DNA of 64,000 bases from Charina bottae (GCA_023362775.1 JALMGJ010000135.1:1-64000), one strand, 5' to 3'; shown: positions 20,857-32,290, counted from the stretch's first letter. The notes: generated from the letters alone by a model not told the origin. Numbers and translations: made by a program.

Positions 20857-21106
20857 CAGGGGTGGGGAACGTCTGGCCCGCGAGCCGTATAAGGCCCGCG
20901 AAATCATTTGGTCTGGCCCTGCCAAGGCAACCACAGGCAGGACTCGAAATTCAATAAATCTAGGAGCTCCCGCCCGCAAACCCCGCCCCCTTCCGCGCAA
21001 TTGGCTCCTGCCCCCAAACCCCACCTCCCGGTGCTTGCAATTGGCTCCCGCCCACAAACCCCGCCCTCTTCCACGCAATTGGCAGAAAAAAGGTTCCCCA
21101 CCCCTG
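20857..21106. mobile_element. hAT-3 copy 1
   Basis: CAGGGGTGGGGAACG to GGTTCCCCACCCCTG, perfect 8-bp duplication GTATAGAT (20849-20856, 21107-21114). The interior has about three GC-rich units of the type 'gcaattggctcccgcccaca'. Confidence 0.9.
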
Positions 21107-21114
21107 GTATAGAT

Positions 21115-21690
21115 AGTCCTCAACTGTGTAGGATAAGGGTTTTTTTTAATTGATATGGACCGTAATAATTTGCTTAAGAAAGTACCGCATCAGCAGAATC
21201 TTGCCCCATTTTTTTTTCCGCAAAGGGTTTTCCTTATTAGCAAAAAGACAGAGCACAGCCAGAGTCTAGTTAATCCTATCAATCTTAATTTCCAGGACTT
21301 GGTTTCATCAGCTGAGAATTTTAGTGACTTGGGCGCCTACTACTTTCTTATATCCAGCAATGACTTTTTGCAAACTTTGACAACGAACATGCTGCAATGT
21401 TTTGGTACTTGTGTTTTTGACAAGTTCAAGGAGTCTTAAAACAACTTATCGTGAACACATTCCAGCAACAACAACGTCTCTACATTTGCCAGAAGCACAT
21501 GTCAGGAGACTGGAGAAATCTTGCAAGATAAAACTAAGGGCTTATTCTAGGACTGGTTAAAAAAAAACCCCTACATCTTCAGGAAAAAGATCTCCTTTCT
21601 TATCTGACAGTGTTCTGGGGTCAAGAAGTTTTCCTTACTGTTATGAGTTGCCCTGAGATGCTTTTTAAAATTATTATTATTAGATTTGTA
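21115..21690. other. Intronic sequence, nothing recognised
   Basis: Open frame at 21155-21439 (+) has no recognised domain and starts in unremarkable DNA. Treated as chance. Confidence 0.4.
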
Positions 21691-21699
21691 TCCTGACTC

Positions 21700-22225
21700 T
21701 TTTTTACATATTATATATGGTCAACTCAAGGTAGTGAACTTGCCTAATACTCCCTCCTCCTATTTTCCCCACAACAACAACCCTTTAAGGTGAGTTGGGC
21801 TGAGAGAGAGTGACTGGCTCAAGGTCACCCAGCCGGCTTTCATGCCTAAGGCGGGACTAGAACTCTCAGTCTCCTGGTTTGCCATTGGCTCCTTCCTAGG
21901 GCTGAGAGAGGGTGACTAGCCCAAGGTCACCCAGCCAGCTTTCATGCCTAAGGCGGGACTAGAACTCTCCATCTCCTGGTTTGCCATTGGCTCCTTCCTA
22001 GGGCTGAGAGACAGGGACTGGCCCAAGGTCACCCAGCCAGCTTTCATGCCTAAGGCGGGACTAGAACTCTCAGTCTCCTGGTTTTCCATTGGGTCCTTCC
22101 TGGGGCTGAGAGAGAGGGACTGGCCCAAGGTCACCCAGCTGGCTTTCCTGCCTAAGGCGGGACTAGAACTCTCAGTCTCCTGGTTTCTAGGCCAGTACCT
22201 TCACTACTACACCAAACTGGCTCAC
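21700..22225 (-). repeat. SINE body amplified as 102-bp tandem repeats, locus 1
   Basis: An antisense tRNA-type SINE whose body ('ctaaggcgggactagaactc', 'ccaaggtcacccagcc') occurs four times with landmark starts at 21841, 21943, 22045 and 22147, exactly 102 bases apart. A tRNA-like head ('ctactacaccaaactggctc') closes it at the right and an 'ccacaacaacaaccctttaa' segment at the left. The period is divisible by three, which keeps artificial frames open. Confidence 0.85.
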
Positions 22226-22641
22226 TTATATTGAAAGTGAATGGCACAAATTAATTTATTTCTGTCAAAGGGTGGCAGAACTGGCAATATTAATGATTTG
22301 GTTTGCTTTCTGCATACTAACCATATTTCTAATCTCTCTCTCTCTCCCATCTTCCATCCTGCTTTTTCATTATTAAAAATAATCTCAGTGGAGTATCTTA
22401 AGGTTTCCTAGTGCTCCAGAAGAAGCCAGTCTAAAATTAAATGTTAAGCGTGCTCCCAACCAATCAGGAATCCTTGGGAGGTTCAGCATGCTCCTAACCA
22501 ACCAGAGGTCTAGTTTGTTTCTTTACTAGGATTACTTAGATGTCAAAAATTCCAGGACTGCCTCAAGTCTGATACCCTCCATCAGAAAATCCCACATTAA
22601 TCTGTTCAAAAATATCACCCCAGTCCATTCCCTTGCCTTAC
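22226..22641. other. Intronic sequence, nothing recognised
   Basis: Last TBX4 intron, 5' portion. Contains a short CT repeat near 22330 and a duplicated phrase 'gctcccaaccaatcagg' / 'gctcctaaccaaccag' (22451, 22490). Confidence 0.45.
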
Positions 22642-22883
22642 CTCGCCGTTTCAGACAGTGGTAGAAGAGGCCAGATTCTCTCTGTGCCGTGAAGGTGTTG
22701 AGGGGCAGATCTTGGGCATCTGAGGTGGCAAACTGCATGTGGGCTCCATTCTCATACTGGTAGTGCTGAAGAGCCTGATGGCTTCCATGGAGCGAGTTGA
22801 CGTCTGATTTTGCAGAGAGTTGACCATGCGTGGACACCAACCTCTGTCTCATGATGGTCTTGGAGATCACAGGATATTCTTTG
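22642..22883 (-). CDS. TBX4: TBX4 internal coding exon (post-T-box)
   Basis: 242 bases, 80 full codons plus split codons at both ends. Acceptor TTTGTAG|C at 22884 and donor CGAG|GTAAGG at 22642/22641. The product begins with the end of the T-box linker, [20 protein letters not shown], and ends [12 protein letters not shown], matching the TBX4/TBX5 subfamily. It joins the 89-base exon (AG|C, Ser) and the last exon (G|AA, Glu) in frame. The sequence is only moderately conserved in the middle in this subfamily. Confidence 0.95.
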
Positions 22884-23350
22884 CTACAAATGTTAGTAGA
22901 AGAGGGACAGGTTGTAGCACATTTCAGTGGTGATCAGTAGAACCCAATCATTGTACTTCGAGGCAGTTCTAATCATTTCAAATTACATTAGGTCTAGAAT
23001 TTGGAAGACCTTGAGGTTGTCCCTCCTAGCTCCCCCTATTCTGCCTCCAAAAGCAGAAAGCCTGTATCTGATCTTCGTCTGATCTTCTTGGAGGTGTTGT
23101 AAGAAGTTGGAATTGTAGCATGGTTAGAGCAATGTTTCTGCTGCTGGTCTGGAAATTGTGACAAACGCTCAGCAGTGTTATCTTCAGTTCCCATTCCTGA
23201 TTCCCACAATCCCGCCAATGTGAAGTTAGCAAAAGAGAATTTGGGATGATTTGGGAGTCAGACACTCCTTTTAGGTTGGGCAATAGGAAGCTCATTAAGG
23301 CTGCTTGCACTCTTGATGAACTGATTTGTGCACCCTAAAATATGTCTTGG
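22884..23350. other. Intronic sequence, nothing recognised
   Basis: No repeat or coding signal that I can support. Confidence 0.45.
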
Positions 23351-23820
23351 TGTAATTATATGTGGGAAAGACCTTGGGAGACGGGGCAAAGAGACGTTGC
23401 CAAGGGAATGGTCAGATAAGAGACAGCATAGCCCACAGCTGGATAGTGGGCTGGGCAAGAGGCTCAGAAGAGACCCTCCCTAGTTTCTCGGGCTGTAAAG
23501 GAGATGGAGGGGGAGAGAATTGTACTTTCAGACTTGCAAGATTCTGTTAATGTAGCTTTACAATAAAGTAGAATTAGCTTATCTAGTTGTGATTCCTCTC
23601 TGGTTTACCCTGCAGGGCCGATATCAATCTTGCAAGTCTGAAAGTACTGAAAGTACTCTGGCTGTCTCCTTTACAGCCCGAGAAACTAGGGAGGTTCTCT
23701 TCTGAGCCTCTTGCCCCGCCCACTATGCAGCTGCGGGCTATGCTGTCTCTTATCTGACCATTCCCTTGGCAGCATCTCTTTGCCCAGTCTTCCAGGGTCT
23801 TTCCCACATACCATTACACT
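23351..23820. mobile_element. Inverted pair of LTR-like sequences
   Basis: Two arms of roughly 200-260 bases in opposite orientation, outer ends 'tgtaattatatgtgggaaag' (+) and its counterpart at 23820 (-). Each contains 'gggaatggtcagataagaga' and 'gggctgtaaaggaga'. The left arm continues with an AATAAA-bearing stretch (23560) like a retroviral R/U5 region. A third, solo copy of the AATAAA part is at 58975-59075. No gag, pol or env sequence was seen. LTR identity is inferred from TG start, poly(A) signal and solo occurrence. Confidence 0.55.
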
Positions 23821-24593
23821 CAGGATCCTTTGCAGCAAGACAACATTTGGAAATCTTTGCCCTGGATCTTGGGACAACAGAAAGTGACTTATAGGAAGTC
23901 AGACAGTTTCTCCTTCGACTAGCTACCCAGACCAGCAGCAAGTCTTCAAAGAGTCCTCCCCCATCACTTCTTCCCTTTTAAATTGGAGGTGCACAAAACT
24001 GCTCTACCAAGGTTGCTCTGGTTGCTCCTCAACCTGGGAGATGTAGGTCTAAGAGCATACTGTAGCTCAGCTATTGAAATGTGGGTGGCCCTGGGCAAAA
24101 CACCTCACTCTGGATCTGTTTCCCATCTGTGTTGCACATTGAACTGATTCACAGCCCACTTCTGCCAAGCGCATATGGGCATTGGTCCAAGCAGCACGTT
24201 GCGCATTGCAAAGCATTCAGCAGTTGGGGAAGATTGAGGCCACCGATGCTTTGCAAAGAAAGCTGAGGGCGCAAACGGAGAACATAAGGTACCTGTGATT
24301 TAGGTTGTAAGAGATGACAATAGGAGAGGGGACTTTCTTTACAGTCGGTTACCTACACATCCCCAAAGGATGCCTCACTGTAACATGGCATTGTACGGGG
24401 ACATTTAGGAAATTTGAGAGTAACCACAAAGCTGCAGATTCACAAACAAGAACTATTGAGTATTATTTCTTCACTGCCCCCTATCATTGTATGTACAGTA
24501 CGTACGTACGTACGTACGTATAAATCAATAAATGTCAGAACTTGAAATAGATGAAACTCATAATATGTTTACATTATATGCTGTGATACCATA

Positions 24594-24628
<35 letters not shown>

Positions 24629-24929
24629 CCTCATCCTCATCCTCATCCTCTCCAATCCAAAGACTGAGTGGCCTAATTTTCTTTAGTTTCCTAACAGAAA
24701 TCATGCCACCAAGGTCTGTAATTTTCCCCTGAAGTTTAAAACGTGCAAGCTGGGAGGTCCTTAAGGCTGCAAAAAGGGTTTCAGATCTATGTGCTCATCA
24801 TGGCCACTTTTGCATCAGGAGATATAACGTGTAAACTGTCCCTTGCATAAAGTATTCCTTGCACATCCACATCTAGCATGCCAGGGGAAAAATTCTAGGC
24901 CAGCCTGATCCTTGATACCCTAGTTTTCT
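23821..24929. other. Intronic sequence with two microsatellites
   Basis: Contains (TACG)n at 24498-24522 and a compound (ATG)n-(CCTCAT)n at 24595-24652. No coding signal. Confidence 0.5.
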
Positions 24930-25105
24930 ATGTGCAGCTCTCTGGAGAAGGCTCTAATGCTGGGGAAGGTGGAAGGAAAGAGAAGAAGAGGACGACCAGC
25001 AGCCAGGTGGAGGGACTCAGTTATGGGGGTGATCGGGGCACCGTTGGAAGACCTGAAGGACCAGGTTGGTGACAGATCATCCTGGAGAAGGTCTATCTAT
25101 GTGTT
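24930..25105 (+). mobile_element. Bov-B/RTE-like LINE 3' fragment
   Basis: Open frame with LMLGKVEGKRRRGRPAARWR and LEDLKDQVGDRSSWRR, the characteristic C-terminal end of RTE/Bov-B-type reverse-transcriptase ORFs. A TA-MITE follows directly at 25106. Confidence 0.8.
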
Positions 25106-25496
25106 TACAGGTAGTCCTCGACTTACAACTACAATTGGGACTGGAACTCCCATCGCTAAGCAAGGTGGTTGTTAAGTGGGTCACGCCCGATTTTACAACC
25201 TTTTTTGCTGCAGTTGTTAAGTGAATCACCGTGGTTGTTAAGTGAATCCAGCTTCCTCCTTTGACTTTGCTTGTCAGAAGCCGGCTGGGAAGATCGCAAA
25301 TTGCGATCACGTGACTGGGACGCTGCAACCATTGTAAATACATGCCAGTTGCCAAGCGTTTGAATTTTGATCAGAGTGACCACAGGGACGCTGCATCGGT
25401 CATAAGTGCGAGGACCGGTTGTAAGTCACTTTTTTAGGGCCATTGTAACTTCAAATGGTCACTAAACGAATGGTTGTAATTCAAGGACTACCTGTA
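25106..25496. mobile_element. TA-MITE copy 5
   Basis: TACAGGTAGTCCTCGACTTA to 'aaggactacctgta', inserted into or beside the LINE fragment to its left. Confidence 0.88.
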
Positions 25497-25995
25497 CTAA
25501 CAATTGACACTGATTTGATGGCATGTAATCAATCAATCGACCAATCAAAAAAGGAGGAGCTGATGCATGAAAACCAGCTGATACTTCACCAATTTCCGTT
25601 CAAGACAGGACAGCCCAGCCACTGATACATGTTCAGACAAACTCTGATGTTGATTTATTATTGTTGATTTACGGGTGCTGTTGTTTTCCTAATTTTGATG
25701 TGTTCTATTGTTCTTGTCACTTTAACTTGGGGCAACAAAGGATTTTGAGGAGGGCAGGCTGTGAAAACTCTAAAATAAATGAAATGGATAGAAATCCCCA
25801 CTGCAATGGGATTGGGGAATAAATGGCTGAATTACCCCATGTGTGCCAATAGCTTCCAAACAGTGACAAATACAAGAGCCTTGCACACTTTAGAAAGCAT
25901 AAGCTACCCACATTTTCCTGCTAACAACTTATTTTAATCCCGGGGAAGGGAGAGCATCCAGGAAGTGATGGTGTCAGAAAGACCTACCCTTAAAC
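25497..25995. other. Intronic sequence, nothing recognised
   Basis: No repeat or coding signal that I can support. Confidence 0.45.
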
Positions 25996-26409
25996 TACAG
26001 ATAGTCCTTACTTAACAACCATTCATTTAGTGATGGTTCGGACTTACGACAGTGCTGAAAAAACTGGCTTACGAGTGGTCCTCACACTTATGACCATCAC
26101 AGCATCCCGACAGTCACATGATCACGATTTGGGTGCTAGGCAACCAGTTCGCATTTATGACCGTCACAGCATCCCGTGGTCACGTGATCATCATTTTCAA
26201 CCTTCCCATCCAGCTTCTGGCAAGCAAAATCAATGGGGAATCGCATGATTCGCTTAACAACCACATGGTTCACTTAACGCCCTCTGTGATTTGCTTAACG
26301 AGTGTCACAAAAACGGTCATATAATCAGGTCAGATTTGCTTAATGACTGCTTTTCTTAGCAACCAAAATTCCGGTCCCAATTGTGGTCGTTAAGTGAGGG
26401 CTACCTGTA
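25996..26409. mobile_element. TA-MITE copy 6
   Basis: TACAGATAGTCCTTACTTAA to 'agtgagggctacctgta'. It ends 57 bases from the downstream splice donor of the 89-base TBX4 exon. Confidence 0.88.
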
Positions 26410-26428
26410 ACATTCACTTAGAATATCA

Positions 26429-26557
<129 letters not shown>

Positions 26558-26655
26558 TCAAGAGAAGAAAAGAAAAAATTACACCCAGCTTTGCACAACC
26601 CAGGATTCTCTGCCTGTTGAAGGCAAGCTGGTTTTACAGACTTGGCACCTTAGAG

Positions 26656-26834
26656 CAGGGGACGTCAAACTTTTTCAGGCCGTGGAACCTGTTACTTTAA
26701 AAATAAAGATTCCAGGAACTGCCACTCAAGAGGCAAAGCCTTTCTATCATTAGAAAATGAGCTGTTTTCGAGCAAACCTTTTTTCTTTTTTGCCCTTCAT
26801 CTCTCCGAGAATGCCATCAAGTTGAAAAACCCTG
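26656..26834. mobile_element. hAT-like element, AT-rich
   Basis: CAGGGGACGTCAAACTTTTT to 'ttgaaaaaccctg', flanked by CCTTAGAG and CCTTAGTG (7 of 8). 100 bases upstream of the acceptor of the 89-base exon. Confidence 0.75.
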
Positions 26835-26842
26835 CCTTAGTG

Positions 26843-27439
26843 CAGTTTTCGTTCTCTTTCTACCCTTCCACTGTTGTCATTCTCGCAGCCTCTGTTGTCT
26901 TCGCTTCAGCTGGCCTCAGAACAGAGAACAGGCAGGGACCATCATAAACCATTTTCCATCTCATCCATAAGAGGGTTGAAAAACCAAGATTCAAAACCTC
27001 TCCCACTTTCGGAGCTGCTAAGAGGCCCTGGGATGGCTCAGCTCCCTTGCCCCATCACTATAAAAAAGAAGAAATTCCTAGACCTTCCCTATCCACATTG
27101 CAAGGACAGATGTTATTGGCAGATGTTATGGGCGGGGGAGCCATCCTGTTGTGAAGGCACCCATCCTTCTCTTTCTATTAAAAGGACCGATAAAAGTATC
27201 AGCAATCCTGGAGAGACAACCTGTTAGCATTTTTTGCAACCAAGCGCTTTCCCAAAAACTCATACCACGATTGAAGGTTGTAAAAGCTCCCTCCAGCAGA
27301 AGCATTTGATCCCTGAATGGTTGTAGGTAGCAGATCTGAAAGCTTGCATGCCCTCTTCCAGGGGGGTTCCCATGGGGGACAAAGTCTACCAGATGGCAGG
27401 TGGGCATCATGATAAAATCCTCTCCTTCCTTTGCCAACT
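26843..27439. other. Intronic sequence, nothing recognised
   Basis: Open frames in both directions show no domain. No recognised repeat. Confidence 0.4.
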
Positions 27440-27447
27440 CTGTAAAC

Positions 27448-27918
27448 CAGAGCTTTCCAAACTTTTCATGTTGGTGACACACTTTTTAGACATGCATTAT
27501 TTCACAACACACTCTTACACCAGGGCATCATTTCGCGACACACCCTTACAGCAGGGCACAAGGCTGGCACTAGGACCTGAGCGGAATCACAGCAGGTTTG
27601 GAGGCAGCCAGGCACAAGGCAGGCACTGGGACCTGCGCAGAATCCTGGCAGGGCAGGTTTGGAGGCAGCAGGGCACAAGGCAGGCACTAGGACCTGAGCG
27701 GAATCACAGCAGGTTTGGAGGCAGCAAGGCACAAGGCAGGCACTGGGACCTGCGCGGAATCCTGGCAGGGCAGGTTTGGAGGCAGCCAGGCAGAAGGCAG
27801 GCACTGGGACCTGCGTGGAATCCAGGCAGGGCTCAGAGGCAGCAGCAGCCGCCGTGTCACACCCAGACACTGCAGCCGACACACTAACGTGTCCCGAAGC
27901 ACAGTTTGGAAAGCTCTG
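27448..27918. mobile_element. hAT-1 copy 6, internally repeated
   Basis: CAGAGCTTTCCAAAC to GTTTGGAAAGCTCTG, perfect 8-bp duplication CTGTAAAC (27440-27447, 27919-27926). The interior holds at least five imperfect units of about 50 bases ('gaggcagcaaggcacaaggc', 'aggcactgggacctgcgcgg'). Confidence 0.92.
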
Positions 27919-27926
27919 CTGTAAAC

Positions 27927-28465
27927 TGATGGAGCTTTGGGTGCCAAATTAAACTTACCTTTCTAGATTTGGGGAGTGGTCTTGATCAACAGGGAAGGGA
28001 GTTGCTAGAACATCCTGTGCTGCTTACATTTTTTTTTTAAAGACACGGTGTCTGCCCTTTTGAAAACACGGAATTGAAATGCAGGGTCAAAATGTCTTTT
28101 TAAAAAATAGAATCGATCGGGGAAAGGTTAAAAGCTTCTCGATAGTGCATCCAGCTGAGATCCACAACTTTTCTCTCCTTCTCACACAGACTACTGGGGA
28201 CCTGTAAAGGCTCCCTTAGGAATTACTTTCTGTCCGTCGGCGGCACGTGACCCTTCATCCCACCAAGATTGCGCTGTTGAAATTTGGCAGAAAACAAATT
28301 TGGGGCTTTAGAAATAAATAATCGGAGTATTACAGCTCCATCTGTTTTGTTTTACTTTCCCCTGCCTAACTCTCCAAAACTGGGGGAAAAATCCGGCCAA
28401 AGTGTTCAGCCCTTGATATAACCACCACGTAGCCGGTCGATTGCCTGGGGTCTTGGCAGGCCAAA
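27927..28465. other. Unique intronic block, candidate conserved non-coding DNA
   Basis: Over 500 bases free of the window's repeat families, with AT-rich motifs such as 'aataaataatcggagtatta' (28313). Lies in the intron after the 153-base T-box exon. Candidate only. Confidence 0.2.
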
Positions 28466-28970
28466 AGAATCATAGAATCCTAGGGCTGGAAGGACCTTGG
28501 AGGTCTTCTAGTCCAGCCCCCTGCCCAGGGAGGAATCCTCGACCCATCCCAGACAAACGGCTGTTCTTTGCTTGAAATCCTCCAGCTATGGGGCCCCGAC
28601 GACTCCAGGAAGAAGGCTGTTCCACTGTATAATACAGTGTTTCTCAACCTCAGCAACTTTAAGATGGGTGGACTTCAACTCCCAGAATTCTTCAGCTAAT
28701 ATGCTGGCTGGGGGAATTCTGGGAGTTGAAGTCCTCCCATCTTAAAGTTGCTGAGGTTGAGAAACTCTGGCGTCATAGCTGTCACGGTTGGGAAATTCCT
28801 TCTGATGCTGACTTTGGATCTCTCTCTGTAAAGCTTCCACCCGTTGGTTCTCGTCCTTCCCTCAGGCACTACGGAGAATAAATCCATCCCCTCTTTCCTG
28901 GGTCATTCCTTCCTGTATCGGAAGATGGCTCTCATGTCTTCCTTTTAGCCTTTTCTTCACCCATCCATCT
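28466..28970 (-). mobile_element. CR1 LINE 3' region, interrupted by hAT-2
   Basis: Antisense CR1 signature 'tcatagaatcctagggctgg', 'ggaggtcttctagtccagcc', then after the insertion 'gggaaattccttctgatgct' and 'gcttccacccgttggttctc'. A hAT-2 hairpin (28635-28769) sits inside, so CR1 is older. Confidence 0.85.
28635..28769. mobile_element. hAT-2 hairpin inside CR1
   Basis: CAGTGTTTCTCAACCTCAGC to GGTTGAGAAACTCTG, arms nearly perfectly complementary around 'tgctggctgggggaattctg'. Confidence 0.88.
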
Positions 28971-29084
28971 CTCAGATTTTATCTTTTCTAACAGCTTGGG
29001 AAAAAGAAAGCCCATTTGGGATTAATGTCCACTCCGTGATTCCAACTGAGTCTTTCCTTCCCCTGGTGAACTGAGGCAGATGGC

Positions 29085-29320
29085 TGCTTGGAATCCCAGA
29101 ATTCTGGAGAAGGAGGGGCCCCGTGAGGCCATCTAGCCCAACCTCCCTCCTGGGTGTGGGAATGCAAATCACAGCCTCCCCAGCACACAGCTGCACAGCC
29201 GCCACTTCAGCACATCCAAGGAGGAGGATGTGGGTCACGAGTCCCACTATCAAAATGCTCTTCCTCTTCGAAAGTTTTTCCCTAATAGCCACCCAGATTC
29301 TGCCTTTCCTATCACCTTTC
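29085..29320 (-). mobile_element. CR1-like LINE fragment, degenerate
   Basis: Phrases 'ggccatctagcccaacctcc' and 'cgaaagtttttccctaatag' follow the CR1 3' pattern but are strongly diverged. Confidence 0.55.
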
Positions 29321-29595
29321 ATTATCCCATGTCCGACCTGCCAAGATGATGAAACTGAATAGATCATGGTCTTCTTCCGTGACACACTGAGTTCCATCAC
29401 CAGCCCAGTCTTCTCCAAAGGGATTCTTTGCTCATTATTCCTCAACTAGGCACTATTTCAAAGCTCAGTTCTGTTGCCATTACGTGGCTGCTGAATATAA
29501 CCTCCTACGCTCCTTAGATCTACAACAGGGGGCAGCATTTGGCCAACCTTGGCTGATCTGAAATGCTGAGGAGGATGGGAGACCACTGGGAAATT

Positions 29596-29890
29596 TTTAT
29601 TTATTTATTTATTTATTTATTAAATTTCTATGACCACCCATCTCCCCCTCAAGGAGGGACTCTGGGCGGTTCACAGCCACAACAATATCACTAAAATACA
29701 ATAAGAACACGATAAAATACAAATACAATAAATATAAATTTAAATTCCACAGCTCATCTTGACCACCCCCTGCAGACTTTCCTGAAGCAATGCCTGAAAA
29801 ATTATCTTCTTGCTGGAGATGAGGGCTTTCCACCCTCTTCCTGGCCTTTCCTAGCTGGAATCGCCCACGACAGCAAGAACCGCAGCAGAT
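29596..29890 (-). mobile_element. CR1/L2-type LINE 3' fragment
   Basis: (TTTA)n at 29597-29622, then the antisense tail 'cacccatctccccctcaagg' and 'gggactctgggcggttcaca'; the body continues to 'ctttcctgaagcaatgcctg'. Confidence 0.75.
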
Positions 29891-30189
29891 TAATAAATTT
29901 CTGCAGCCCACAAAAGGCTACGAGCCTTGCCCAGTCCCTCTCACTGCAAACCAGCAGGCAGCCAAACTCATCTTAACTCAGCTTCTTTTTTGGTGATGTT
30001 ATGAGCAAGAAGCGCTTTCCGGCCGGCTGCAGCTGGCAGAATTTTCTGGCTGTTGAGCTCTTCTTTTTCCATCTCCCTCTTCCTGACTTCTTGCTGCAAG
30101 AGATTTACAACCAACCTCCCTTCCCTGTTCCCCCCCCCCCGCTTGCTTAGTGTTATGCACAGTCAGAAGGCCTCCTGCTCAAATTCTTG
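29891..30189. other. Intronic sequence, nothing recognised
   Basis: Contains a run of about 12 C at 30129-30140; otherwise unremarkable. Confidence 0.4.
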
Positions 30190-30500
30190 GCGGGCTGGTT
30201 ATTTATTTTATTCCATTTGCACACCATCTCCGCACTTGACACGATAGAGAAAACGTTAACAGACCCACGCTGAGTCTTAAAACATACTAAGACACTGGAA
30301 AAACAAGCAAAAAAGAATCGCAAGAAAAGGGGGAAGCAAAATAAAGATAAAATCGGAGACAGAGGTGGCCCAGATGAACTAGAAGGCTTTCCTGAACAGC
30401 TCAATTTTCCGCAGACACCTGAATGCCATCCAGAAGAGCCTCTTCTGATCTCTCCCAGGACACCGTTGCAGAGAAGCTGCTGTTGAAAAGCAGCACTTCC
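30190..30500 (-). mobile_element. CR1/L2-type LINE 3' fragment, degenerate
   Basis: Antisense tail 'tttatttattccatttgcac', then 'ggctttcctgaacagctcaa' and 'tgatctctcccaggacaccg', similar in order to 29596-29890. Confidence 0.5.
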
Positions 30501-30889
30501 TAACTTCAGCAATCTTCATTTCTAGGAAGTGAGGAACTACTGTAAGAGCAGTTTTTTTCCCTAGACAACCTCATAGATTAGGACAATTCTGGTTGGAGTG
30601 AGCCATCCTAAGATTCCCAGGGGTTAAAACCAACACTTCGTCGCTTCCTTGGCCCATGCAGAAGCAGCAAAATCAGGATCCTTACTTCATGACAGGCTCT
30701 CTCATCATCCTAGTTAGTTTTACACACCTGGACAAAGTGAAGAATAAAGGGGGAACAAGGTTGCCTATTCTGCAGCACTGCCAGGATAAGCCAGGAATCT
30801 GGGCTCATTGCTGTGTGCAAGTATAGCAAGAGGGGTATAGTGAATAATAAAGGAAAAGCTAGTTGTGATACAGAAACTCCGAAGTCTAG
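30501..30889. other. Intronic sequence, nothing recognised
   Basis: No repeat or coding signal that I can support. Confidence 0.4.
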
Positions 30890-31058
30890 AACTGGTAACA
30901 GTCTAAGAGTCGCTTTGGCGAGATGGGCGGTGAAGAAATGTGAGGAACAAACAAACAAACAAACAAACACTTTAAATTGTACTTCTCGGGCGGTGAAGAA
31001 ATGTGAGGAATAAATCAATAAATCAATAAATCAATAAACACTTTAAATTGTACTTCTC
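30890..31058 (+). repeat. Duplicated LINE tail with two different microsatellites
   Basis: 'gggcggtgaagaaatgtgag' occurs at 30925 and 30990, each followed by a tetranucleotide run and by 'cactttaaattgtacttctc'. The run is (AAAC)n in the first unit and (AATC)n in the second. Confidence 0.8.
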
Positions 31059-31660
31059 GATTCCAAGAAGTGCCAGAGTTCCAACCCATTGGAAGTTAAA
31101 TGACCGTTCGTTTAACGACGGTCCAAAGTTATGACAGCCTCAGAAAAAGCGGCCGACAAGGTGGAGTAAAGGGGGACCTTTTCCCCCAAGAGCTGAATCT
31201 AACTGTGATTCCAAATAGGAAAAATGTTTTGCTTTGCATTTTTGGTATGGGAACAACCTTCCCAACCCCCAACCCCCTTCCTTCCTTTTTTAAAATGGCC
31301 GCCCATCTCACACAGCATGACTCCAGGCAGCATACAGACCTTCCCAGGTTTATATCGGGAGAGGGGGGACAATGGGGCTACATGACGGAGAAGGGGGTGA
31401 TTTTCCATTTCATCCTGCATGGTTGATGTTGGGGGAGCTTTTGCTTCCTCACCTGAAATCCCCCCCCCCCCGAGAAATTATTTGGTAAGCTGGAGGCTGG
31501 ATCCTTCCCCAGAGTAGATCTATTTTCCTGACTCTGCTTTACATACATTATGTATGTATTTAGCAAATTTATATTTTATAATACAATAATAAATAAATAA
31601 TTTATAAAAATAAATAAATAAATTAGCAAATGTATCTTTGGAAGCTTCTATCTTATAAGG
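31059..31660. other. Intronic sequence with TA-MITE scrap and A/T-rich repeats
   Basis: 31098-31155 matches an internal part of the TA-MITE ('accgttcgtttaacgacggt'); 31290-31345 resembles a LINE tail; a C run sits at 31450-31461 and AAATA repeats at 31588-31624. Confidence 0.45.
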
Positions 31661-31855
31661 CAGGGGTCCCCAACCCCCGGGCCGCGGACCGGTACCAGTC
31701 CGTGGCCTGTTAGGAACTGGGCCACCATGCCAGTCTCCGAACCCCGCCCCTGGTCCGTGCGATTGGCTCCCGCCTGCAAACCCCGCCCCCCTGTCCGTGG
31801 AAAAATTGTCTTCCACGAAACCGGTCCCTCATGCCAAAAAGGTTGGGTACCCCTG
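31661..31855. mobile_element. hAT-3 copy 2
   Basis: CAGGGGTCCCCAACCCCCGG to GGTTGGGTACCCCTG with one to two GC-rich interior units ('gcgattggctcccgcctgca'). Flanks share ATAAGG. An (ATT)n run follows at 31874-31918. Confidence 0.88.
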
Positions 31856-31872
31856 ATAAGGGCGCTTTGAAA

Positions 31873-31873
<1 letters not shown>

Positions 31874-31918
<45 letters not shown>
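31874..31918 (+). repeat. (ATT)n microsatellite
   Basis: About 15 uninterrupted ATT units. Confidence 0.95.
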
Positions 31919-32057
31919 CTCCAGCCGAACTTAAAAATCAACTCAGCACAGTCAGTCCGTGTTAGTTCATGTATGGGAGAGCAAGAAATTGAAGAGTCGT
32001 AGGCTAGCCTGGGAAGTTGAACAAACATCTTGAGAAAAGACCATGTGAGGTCATCTC

Positions 32058-32290
32058 TACATGCAGTCCTCGTTTAGCAACCATAATTGGGACTGGCAAC
32101 TCGGCCATTAAGTGAAGCAGTTGCTAAGTGAAACCATGACTGTGCTTGTGATCTCACTTCAGCTTTCCTTTGTTTTACAGATCTGTGAAGGTCATAAATG
32201 CGAGGATTGGTTGCAAAGTGACTTTTTCATCTCTGTCGTAACTGCAAATGGTCGCTGTACGAGGCAGTCGCTAAACAAGGACTACCTGTA
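32058..32290. mobile_element. TA-MITE copy 7, internally deleted
   Basis: TACATGCAGTCCTCGTTTAG to AACAAGGACTACCTGTA, only 233 bases. Confidence 0.82.
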
